Below, in pieces: positions 45,101 through 57,100 of a stretch of 64,000 nt of DNA. The translations under genes and the position numbers were made by a program. This stretch comes from Gigantopelta aegis. Lineage: Eukaryota; Mollusca; Gastropoda; Neomphalida; Peltospiridae. The notes beneath the pieces were generated by a model. That model did no database searches. It saw nothing but the letters and a program-made list of their open reading frames with translations, and was not told the DNA's origin. Every line of letters starts with the position of its first letter. Position 1 is the first letter of the stretch. The DNA is taken from the NCBI RefSeq assembly GCF_016097555.1, contig NC_054701.1:7862560-7926559 (forward strand), in the 5' to 3' direction.

Positions 45101-48100
45101 CTTGCTGACAATGGAAAAAATGCAGAGCGGTATCCTCTGAAGACTATATGTCAGTATTACCAAATGTTTGACACCCAGTAGCACTCGCTTGATGTGCGGT
45201 CAGTGTGGGATCAATCCCTGTCAGTGGGTCCATTGGGCTATTTCTCATTCCAGCCAGTGCACCACGACTGGTATATGAAATGCCGTGGTATGTGCTATCC
45301 TGTGTGGGATGGTGCATATAAAAGATCCCTTGCTGCTAATCAAAAATAGTAACCCATGAAGTGGCGACAGCGGGTTTCCTTTCTCAATATCTGTGTGGTC
45401 CTTAACCATATGTCCAATGCCATATAACCGTAAATAAAAAATGTGTTAAGTGTGTCTTAAATAAAACATTTCCATTTGCCAATAACCGATGTGTGTGTTT
45501 GTGCTGGGGTGTCGTTAAACATTCATTCATTCATTCCATTTCAATAACCGATGTGTATGTTTGTGCTGGGGTGTCGTTAAACATTCATTCATTCATTCCA
45601 TCCCAATAACTGATGTGTCTGTTTGTGCTGGGGTGTCGTTAAACATTCATTCATTCCATCCCAATAACCGATGTGTGTGTTTGTGCTGGGGTGTCGTTAA
45701 ACATTCATTCATTCATTCCATTCCAATAACCGATGTGTATGTTTGTGCTGGGGTGTCGTTAAACATTCATTCATTCATTCCATTCCAATAAGCGATGTGT
45801 ATGTTTGTGCTGGGGTGTCGTTAAACATTCATTCATTCCATCCCAATAACTGATGTGTGTGTTTGTGCTGGGGTGTCGTTAAACATTCATTCATTCATTC
45901 CATTCCAATAACCGATGTGTGTGTTTGTGCTGGGGTGTCGTTAAACATTCATTCATTCATTCCATTCTAATAACCGATGTGTCTGTTTGTGCTGGGATGT
46001 CGTTAAACATTCATTCATTCCATCCCAATAACCGATGTGTCTGTTTGTGCTGGGGTGTCGTTAAACATTCATTCATTCCATCCCAATAACCGATGTGTGT
46101 GTTTGTGCTGGGGTGTCGTTAAACATTCATTCATTCATTCCATTCCAATAACCGATGTGTATGTTTGTGCTGGGGTGTCGTTAAACATTCATTCATTCAT
46201 TCCATTCCAATAACCGATGTGTATGTTTGTGCTGGGGTGTCGTTAAACATTCATTCATTCATTCCATTCCAATAACCGATGTGTATGTTTGTGCTGGGGT
46301 GTCGTTAAACATTCATTCATTCCATCCCAATAACTGATGTGTGTGTTTGTGCTGGGGTGTCGTTAAACATTCATTCATTCATTCCATTCCAATAACCGAT
46401 GTGTGTGTTTGTGCTGGGGTGTCGTTAAACATTCATTCATTCATTCCATTCCAATAACCGATGTGTCTGTTTGTGCTGGGATGTCGTTAAACATTCATTC
46501 ATTCCATCCCAATAACCGATGTGTGTGTTTGTGCTGGGGTGTCGTTAAACATTCATTCATTCCATCCCAATAACCGATGTGTGTGTTTGTGCTGGGGTGT
46601 CGTTAAACATTCATTCATTCATTCCATTCCAATAACCGATGTGTATGTTTGTGCTGGGGTGTCGTTAAACATTCATTCATTCATTCCATTCCAATAACCG
46701 ATGTGTCTGTTTGTGCTGGGATGTCGTTAAACATTCATTCATTCCATCCCAATAACCGATGTGTCTGTTTGTGCTGGGGTGTCGTTAAACATTCATTCAT
46801 TCCATCCCAATAACCGATGTGTGTGTTTGTGCTGGGGTGTCGTTAAACATTCATTCATTCATTCCATTCCAGTAGCTGACAATTAATTAATCAATGTGAC
46901 CTAGCAATGGTGTAAAACTCTTAATTAAACACTGGGATACAAGAGAGAGTTCCATTTGATAATTTATAAAATTTCTATTTCAGTATAGGACTGCATTAAT
47001 ACTTTTGTCTAATATTTGCAGGGAATGTAGAACAAGGTAAAAAGATGCATGTTATACACGGTGGTCGTAAGGGAACTGAGAAAAGACACACGGGTCACAC
47101 AGGACACGTGTTGAGTTTGGCAATATCATCAGATGGGAAATACTTGGTCAGTTCATAATTCCCTTTGTGTATTTAGCATGGTTCACACACATTTGCATGG
47201 ATCAGATTGGAACTAACTTTGATTATGCCACTGTTTAGATTAGACTACTAATATTCTAGTATGTACCAAAATAGAATGCTCTACATGTGGCAATTAGTTT
47301 TTTGTTTTTTATCCGCTGTGAAAATTAAAAACTGCAAGATGGCTGCATTGTAAGTATCGTGAAAATATCCTACCATTACTAACACCTGTTTTACAGTAGT
47401 CTTGTGTTATGCTCGCATCAATTACATGTACATGACACATTCATTTCTTCTGAAGAAGAAGCCTCTATCACTGATAGTTCACCACATATTGGTGGAGTGT
47501 AATCATTTTGAACTGTTGGGATCAATCCCTATCGGTGGGCCCATTGGGCTATTTCTAGTTCCAGCCAGTGCCACCACGAGTGGTATGTGCTATCCTGTCT
47601 GTGGGATGGTGCATATTAAAGATCCCTTGCTACTAATGGAAAAATGTAGCGGGTTTCCTCTATGACTATCAGAATTACCAAATGTTTAACATCCAATAGC
47701 CGTGGATTAATAAATCAGTGTGCTCTAGTGGTGTCGTTAAACAAAACAAACTTTATTTTGAACGGACTTGGAAAGATTTATGTGAAAGACAAACTTTTAC
47801 TTTTATTCCAAATTTTAATATAGTTATCTGTGATATTCATATACTCGAAATTTTAATATATTTATATTTTGCATGTCTCTTTTTACACTTTTTATTTAAT
47901 TTTATATTGATGCTGATCATCAATTCATGCATTTTTTTACTACTATTTTGCAGGCATCAGGTGATGCCAACAAGTTAATCCACATTTGGAATCCAGACAA
48001 CTGTGAGTTGATACATACGTTTGAAGGGCACAGAGGACCAGTTACAGTAAGTAGCCGGTGTTAACTACACAACGATGAGACCAGCTCTTTAGGTTATAGA

Positions 48101-51100
48101 AATCACTCACTCACTTTAAAGTATTAAATACCGTCACTTGTTACATACACTATCAGAATGTATTAACTACACTTTGAAGAGTTAGTCCACCTATAGAAAT
48201 CATTCAACATTTAAAGTATTAAATACCGTCACTTGTTACATACACTATCAGAATGTAGTAACTACACTTCGAAGAGTTAGTCCACCTATAGAAATCATTC
48301 AACATTTAAAGTATTAAATACCGTCACTTGTTACATACACTATCAGAATGTAGTAACTACACTTCGAAGAGTTAGTCCACCTATAGAAATCATTCAACAT
48401 TTAAAGTATTAAATACCGTCACTTGTTACATACACTATCAGAATGTAGTAACTACACTTCGAAGAGTTAGTCCACCTATAGAAATCATTCAACATTTAAA
48501 GTATTAAATACCGTCACTTGTTACATACACTATCAGAATGTAGTAACTACACTTCGAAGAGTTAGTCCACCTATAGAAATCATTCAACATTTAAAGTATT
48601 AAATACCGTCACTTGTTACATACACTATCAGAATGTAGTAACTACACTTCGAAGAGTTAGTCCACCTATAGAAATCATTCAACATTTAAAGTATTAAATA
48701 CCGTCACTTGTTACATACACTATCAGAATGTAGTAACTACACTTCGAAGAGTTAGTCCACCTATAGAAATCATTCAACATTTAAAGTATTAAATACCGTC
48801 ACTTGTTACATACACTATCAGAATGTAGTAACTACACTTCGAAGAGTTAGTCCACCTATAGAAATCATTCAACATTTAAAGTATTAAATACCGTCACTTG
48901 TTACATACACTATCAGAATGTAGTAACTACACTTCGAAGAGTTAGTCCACCTGTAGAAATCATTCAACATTTAAAGTATTAAATACCGTCACTTGTTACA
49001 TACACTATCAGAATGTAGTAACTACACTTCGAAGAGTTAGTCCACCTGTAGAAATCATTCAACATTTAAAGTATTAAATACCGTCACTTGTTACATACAC
49101 TATCAGAATGTAGTAACTACACTTCGAAGAGTTAGTCCACCTATAGAAATCATTCAACATTTAAAGTATTAAATATCGTCACTTGTTACATACACTATCA
49201 GAATGTAGTAACTACACTTCGAAGAGTTAGTCCACCTATAGAAATCATTCAACATTTAAAGTATTAAATACCGTCACTTGTTACATACACTATCAGAATG
49301 TATTAACTACACTTCGAAGAGTTAGTCCACCTATAGAAATCACTCACTCACTTTAAAGTATTAAATACCGTCACTTGTTACATACACTATCAGAATGTAT
49401 TAACTACACTTCGAAGAGTTAGTCCACCTATAGAAATCATTCAACATTTAAAGTATTAAATACCGTCACTTGTTACATACACTATCAGAATGTAGTAACT
49501 ACACTTCGAAGAGTTAGTCCACCTATAGAAATCATTCAACATTTAAAGTATTAAATACCGTCACTTGTTACATACACTATCAGAATGTATTAACTACACT
49601 TCGAAGAGTTAGTCCACCTATAGAAATCATTCAACATTTAAAGGGACACACCCTAGTTACGTTTATTTGTTAACCATTACGGCGTTGTTTTTTCGCTATT
49701 AAACCCCATTTTTCACAAATAAAATTGCACTTTACTTACATTTTATTATTTAGAATACATTTTTCCATTCACCTGAAGTGCTTTTTAGTAATCCTGATGT
49801 TTGTAAAACCACGAAATGCATTTTTTCACAAGACGTGTTGTCGAGAGAAAAAAACGTTAAGCAAGCGAGGTCCAATCTATTTTTAGAGGGGATATTTCCA
49901 TTTCAATGTCACAGACGTTGGTATATCACGTGACCGTTATCATTTTGGTTCGGTTTGTTTTCTCGTGCACGGTTCGCGCAATCAACATCCGATTTGTTGT
50001 TGTTCATTTGTGAGATTTTTCTTCACAGTTCGTGAACATTTTCAGTAACAATAAAGTTCAGACAAGTAAGTGTCTCAATACAAAACGTTACAAACCCTTA
50101 AAACCAATAATTTTGCTAAGTCTTACGATATCTGGAGAGGGGATACAACCAGGACAGAACAGTTGGAACATGTCCAGGGGAGGTGAAACGAACGCACCCC
50201 AAGTCTGTGAAATTTGTCCTGACGTAGGCATTGTTGTGCTTCGAGCGACATCTACAGGTGACATCAGAATACTAACTTTCAAAATTATTTCAAGCAATTT
50301 ATCGATATAAAACCTGCTTTTTCACTCCATTTGATAAAAACGTGATCTAAGTGTGTTACAGGTTTGTAGATTAACCAAATTATAATTTATTTTCGCTGGA
50401 TGGAACTAGGGTGTGCGGCTTTAAAGTATTAAATACTGTCACTTGTTGCATACACTATCAGAAAGTAGTAACTACACTTCGAAGAATTAGTCCACATATA
50501 GAAGTCACTCAACATTTAAAGTATTAAATACCGTCACTTATTACATATACTATCAGAAAGTAGTAACTACACTTCGAAGAATTAGTCTACGTAATAACTA
50601 TTTACCGATAAACAACATAACATTTGTTGTCATATGTACGCTGGTATTTCGTTTGTGACATCCAGTTTTTCTGTACATTCTGCACAAATACTGTCAACAT
50701 ATGTAATGAGTCGCATGATATTTATACATACTTGTATTGACAAACATTCAGTGCATCACCATTCTTCATATCTTTCTGTTGTTACATGTAGTAACGTAAT
50801 TACAAATATCATAGCTTTCCCAAAATTTCATTAGTATTTCTTAAACATTATTTTTATATGTACATTCAATCTGGAGATCTATATTTATGACAAACTAGCA
50901 ACATAATAGTTAACTCAAGTTAGTCGATGTGTATACAGAGTAGAAATTAAGAAACATTTCCGTTGGCCTGAAGGAGTCTAAAAATTTTACTAGACCAGTG
51001 AAAACTCAATAGCAGTAGACTCTCCCCATCACCCACCCCCACCCCCAGTTATCTGTCAAAACCATATTTACTATTATCGCATCAGTTACAGCCCATTTTT

Positions 51101-54100
51101 TTTTAAACCAACCATAGGTCTTTTTCTCTAATTATTTGGTTTACAGAATTGTCAACTCTAAAAATCAAGAAATGTGGTGAAAGCAAATCGGCACTGGAAA
51201 ATGTTTACTTGTCTGGTGGACTAGTATCATATAAACTGTACTCGTCCCCAGTGATTTCTACTAGTCTAGGGTGAGATGTCAAAGCATTAGTTTCTGCTTC
51301 TGTCATATATGTGGATGATTGTATTTTGGAGATGATTTAATTTTATTGCAAGTCAGAACATTTTAATCAGACAACCAAGTAAGAGTCAAGTTAATTTTTT
51401 TAGTTACAAATAACAAACAATGTAGTGCTTGTAATCAGGAAGTGCTGTTACTGAATATTTGCCTTAATTGCACATTGACATTTGTTGCAGGGTCTGTCTT
51501 TCCGAAAGGGGTCCCATCAGCTGTTCAGTGCATCCCATGACCGATTTGTCAAAGTGTGGAACTTGGATGAAATGGCCTATGTAGAAACATTGTAAGATTA
51601 TCTACCCAAACATAAAATAGTTGTTTCTTTTTCTGAATGCAGAGAATCAAGTCACTCTTGAATATCAACATGTACAAAAAATGTACATGTTAACTAAAAA
51701 ATCGAAGTCACAAACTGATTAATGTTTCGTATATTTATACAAATATGATTCACACATCTTTCCAGGTGTAGATGTAAACATGCAGGTATTAACTGCAATT
51801 CTGAATCTTAATGATGTTTTTATTGTATTTTTATTTATTTTGTGTTGAGGTTCAAGCACACTTTTCTGGGCATACATCTTAACTAAGAAAGAAGTAAATA
51901 GAGTGTTCTTAAATCTCACCAATTAGGTTTTAAAATAGATGTTTTCTTTGTGTGAGGTAGCTATAACTGGTACTGACAGGGAAATCATGTTTTATTTGTG
52001 TGAGGTAGCTATAACTGGTACTGACAGGGAAATCATGTTTTATTTGTGTGAGGTAGCTATAACTGGGACTGACAGGGAAATCATGTTTTATTTGTGTGAG
52101 GTAGCTATAACTGGTACTGACAGGGAAATCATGTTTTATTTGTGTGAGGTAGCTATAACTGGTACTGACAGGGAAATCATGTTTTATTTGTGTGAGGTAG
52201 CTATAACTGGTACTGACAGGGAAATCATGTTTTCTTTGTGTGAGATAGCTATAACTGGTACTGACAGGGAAATCATGTTTTCTTTGTGTGAGGTAGCTAT
52301 AACTGGTACTGACAGGGAAATCATGTTTTATTTGTGTGAGATAGCTATAACTGGTACTGACAGGGAAATCATGTTTTCTTTGTGTGAGATAGCTATAACT
52401 GGTACTGACAGGGAAATCATGTTTTCTTTGTGTGAGGTAGCTATAACTGGTACTGACAGGGAAATCATTTGTGTGAGGTAGCTTTGGTACTGACGGGGAA
52501 ATCTTGTTTTATTTGTGCGAGGTAGCTATAACTGGTACTGACGGGGAAATCATGTTTTATTTGTGCGAGATAGCTATAACTGGGACTGACGGGGAAATCA
52601 TGTTTTCTTTGTGCGAGATAGCTATAACTGGGACTGACGGGGAAATCATGTTTTATTTGTGCGAGATAGCTATAACTGGGACTGACGGGGAAATCATGTT
52701 TTCTTTGTGTGAGGTAGCTATAACTGGTACTGACAGGGAAATCATGTTTTATTTGTGTGAGGTAGCTATAACTGAGACTGACGGTGAAATCCATGTTTTA
52801 TTTGTGTAAACCAGGATTGGTCATCAGGATGCTATAACCGGTATTGACAGTTTGACGAGGGAACGGGCTCTCACATGTGGAGGTCGGGACAACAGTATTA
52901 GGATCTGGAAAATCATCGAGGAGTCTCAGCTTCTCTTCCTTGGTCATGGGTAAGTCTTTCTAACCAGTTGTGGAGCACTGGCTGGAATGAGAAATCCTTT
53001 ACAATGTGTCACATAAACGTGTTGTGAGCCACAGAAAGTTGGAACATGTTATCCACTGATCTCTGTAACAATGTATTGTAAAACATGGTGGAAGACTTGC
53101 TGCAATCAAAGGCTGTGGACCACAAATATTGGTTTAAGTAATGGTCGACAGTATTTTCTAGTACCTACGGAATTAGATTAATTAATTCTGTTTTATTTCT
53201 GTTTTAAAAGTCTGCTAAACCTAGAAAGTATAAAGAAGGGTTCTGTCCGTGAAACAGCTCTACTTATTTGAACACGGTTATATAGTTAGTAGTCCCACAT
53301 CGGTCCATCTGGAAAGGATTATAGGTTTCATCTCTGTCTGTCCGTGCATCTGACCCACATGTAATTTTTCTGGCCGTTTTCTCTACAGTGCATCAAGATA
53401 CTCGACTAACATTTTGTGTATAGCTTTATCAAGTACTGTTACAGATGAACTTTGACTTTCATGGTGATTTACCCATTTTTGACAGTTATGGCTCTTGAGC
53501 TTAGGAGATAACGGAAATTTGTTTTCTGCACATTTGGTTTAGATAACATTTTGTGTATAGCTTTATCATGTACCGTTACAGATCAGGTTTTAATTTTATG
53601 GTGATATATCCAATTTTGGCAGAGTTATAGCCTTGAACTTAGGAACTTGTTGTTTGAAATGACCCTTATGAATATTATTTTTGCCATTTCAGATCTTCCA
53701 TAGATTGTGTGTCACTTATTAATGAATCAAACTTTGTTTCTGGTGCTGATGACAAGTAAGTGTTATGTAATTACCTTTTATAACATCTTTTGATTTTGAT
53801 AAGCATAACATATATCTTCGTCTATTAGTCAGTCTCAGCTATAAATTGAGACTCTAATTTCAAGCCTTTAATTAAACATAATATTTTTGTGGTCCTGTTT
53901 TATAAGTTGACCCATAAAAAACATGTTAATATTTTCTGTGTAATTTCCTGATCCCCTTAAAAGTTGATTCCCCAAATTTCTCTCTGCATTTTAAAATGTG
54001 CTATGGTATCATTAAACAAATCTTGCTTTCCATCTCAGTTCTATATCTCTGTGGGGAGTGATGAAGAAGAAACCGCTGTTTACTGTGAAGAACGCTCACG

Positions 54101-57100
54101 GGTCCCAGAACCCCAACAGTGCGCAAAACCCTGACACTACTCAAAACAAGCAGACTTCAGTTTACCAAGAGAATTGGATCACTTCCATATCATCCATGCA
54201 GTACACAGATTTGATTGCTTCAGGTAGACTGCAGTGTCTTTAGTACCCTATATCTCTGTGGTACTTGTTTCTCTATTTGGTTCCGGTTTATCTCATGATA
54301 TGACAGGGTTACATGTAGTTCACTGGCTGAGTGCTCACTTGAGGTGTGATGGGTCATAGGATCATTCACCCTTGACCGACTTCATGTTTTGTTTCCCATT
54401 CCACGACTAGTATTTAAAGTCTGTGGTATGTAGTGTCCTGGCAAAATGCATATAAAAGCTCTTCTACTGCTTTTTCCATATGAGTAGCCAGTGTGGTGAC
54501 AGTCTGTTTGATCTGTCTGGTGAATTATTGAAATGACCATTATATTAAGTACATGCCAAAGAGCTTAAATATGCAAAGTTGTGATTTTTATATTCAAATT
54601 TTGAATATGTTTGAATGATAGTTGTCTCATTTTGTTATATATATCAAAAGAACAATAAACATACACAAAAGTAAAATAGTATTGTAATAAATAGCTCTCA
54701 TGTTTACATTATATGTTAACAAAACAAAGACTGATAAGAAACCTTGCACCCTGAAAAGGTTTTTTTTCTACAAAATATTTAATATTAAAAGTACATTGTA
54801 TGTTTGCATATCGATAAAGTCTGAACACTGTTGACATGTTTTTCGTGGTTCACCTAGACTTAACAAGAACATTGTTTTTCCGTGAATGTGCCGTTCCGTA
54901 AAATCATTATTTAGGTAGGTTAGGGAGGCTTTTCTTACTTTTTTACTCTTATGGTTTTTTTACTACATTCACCCCAACGGATCCAGATAAAATATTATGT
55001 ATGTGCACTTTCCACCTACATATTAATAAAATTAATTAAAAACAACATAATACATTGAACAAAGATGCAATTAGGGTCAGTTCTGGGGTTTTTTAGGTAC
55101 ACAATAGGGTCGAGTTCCCAGAAACACAATTTGTTTTTTTCTTAGAAGAAAGTTAAATCTGGAAATGTATGTTCCACATGTCACCATTACCGCAGTCATT
55201 CCTTTCCTTTCAGCAGGGTCTAAAGATGGCTGCGTCAGGTTCTGGAAGTGTGGAGAAGACTTCAAATCACTCAAGCAAATCTTTTCAGTTCCACTGGTAG
55301 GCAACCATTTCTTACATGTTTCAGTCGGGGACTTTTAAAAAATTAGTTTTACCATGTATATATAATTGAAAGCAAATCTGATGGGAAAGAGCATTTAAAG
55401 CTGTAGTCTGTAATGGCAATGGGTGTCTTCTCCCATTACAATGTGCAACAGAGTGGGCTGAATTTACAAAGCCTGTTTATGTCTCAAATGCCTGTAACAC
55501 ACATTTATAGTGTTCAAACGCCTGTTTATGTCTCAAATGCCTGTAACACACATTTATATTGTTCAAATGCCTGTTTATGTCTCCAATGCCTGTAACACAC
55601 ATTTATAGTGTTCAAACACCTGTGTTTAAGAAAAACAGGCTTCGTCAATTTGGCCCTGTATGTTTGACATTTACATGTAGTAACAGTTCATTATGCTTAT
55701 AGCTTAATGTTAAGCAAATGTTGCTTTAATACAAATGTATTAACAAAAAAAACAATGGCATGTTTTTTTTATGGTGGATATTTTTTTGAATTGCAGGGGT
55801 TGCAATGACACAAATACATACTGAATGGTGCCATACATTAATAGATATATAGATATATTATGTGCATTTTACTGATTAAACAGGGTGCTGTGTGGTATTT
55901 TGTAGTAGCATCATCATTTTGGAACAAATGCAGTTGTCATTTGTTCCAAAACGATGATACTACTACATTTGTATAGTTAGGTTATTTATTGTTTGGCTAC
56001 ACTATAATAACATATACTTTAATTAACCTTAAATCTTCTCTAGAAATATCTTCCAATAAATTGAGCAAACATGAAGTATTAACTCCAGAAGAGCAAACTA
56101 TAATGTGGGCAACGGGCAACTATATTTACGTGCCCCTATCCACAGAGGTTCAGGCACGCCCACTACGGAATTAGCCTCTGACTTCGCCAGTGACTGACTC
56201 CGGAGCGGGGGGGGGGGGGGGGTAAGTTTGAGGTGGGCGGAATTTGGAAAAAAGCCATTTAGTGAGCGCGGACCAAATAGCAGACACTTCATAAACTTGA
56301 AGTAACACCGAGTGGGAGCCGTGTTCTGATTGGCTGAATTTCGATTCCTCGGTGAAGCCTGTTTTTTACCTAAGTCTACAAAGAGTACTGCATACCGAAA
56401 CATGTCTGGACTCTAAATTTTTAGCCAAAAATAGTTAAGACTGCTCGGCCGAAAAGTTTTAAGGTGATTTTGAGCAATTGAACGGGCGCCAAAATAAAAT
56501 GCGTTAGACTATTTATAAAAAAATAAACATAAGAATTTTGAACTGCTTCCAAAACGTTTAAAGTCTAACTAGCCCAATAAAAGAGGTTAGTACTCACGGA
56601 GGCAAAGGTTGTTAATGTGGACCACAATACCAGACGTACACCAGTATTTAAGGAAACAGTGAACTGTAATAAGCTATCATTTCAGATAAGAACACTAAAA
56701 CCACATCAGCTTACACTGTACCCAAGCTGGAAACATTAGAACAGGCGCAGCGCATGGGTGATAGTGCTATTGTTACTAAGTTGTGTAAGGTGTCATACAT
56801 GCTTGTGCAATTTGTAACAAGCCAAGATACCTAAAAATAGTAATCAACTTGTCATTAAGAATAAAATAATTAAAGGTACACAATCTGTTGTAATTCATTA
56901 CCCGTTTATGGAAATAAACTAATTAATTACATGAAAACAAATAAAACCAATGCATTAATATAAAACAATAATTATATACAAATATCCACAAGTCAATATT
57001 ATTACATTTCATTGAAAAAACAAGACAGAAGGTTAATGCTTAGTGAAAGACAAGTCAGTATAGTGGTCTTACACCTACCCACAATCATTAAAACTAACTC

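Noticed and set aside
45561-45791. 76-residue ORF
   Set aside because: It is a reading of the LINE-tail satellite.
48055-49637. CRISPR-like regular repeat array
   Set aside because: Units are contiguous with no variable spacers and the setting is an animal intron; it is a satellite.
50032-50310. 92-residue ORF in the TTAA element
   Set aside because: No recognisable transposase or other domain; kept only as a note in the element entry.
51939-52481. 180-residue repeat protein
   Set aside because: It is the in-frame reading of a 48-bp minisatellite inside an RRP9 intron; the minus strand is equally open.
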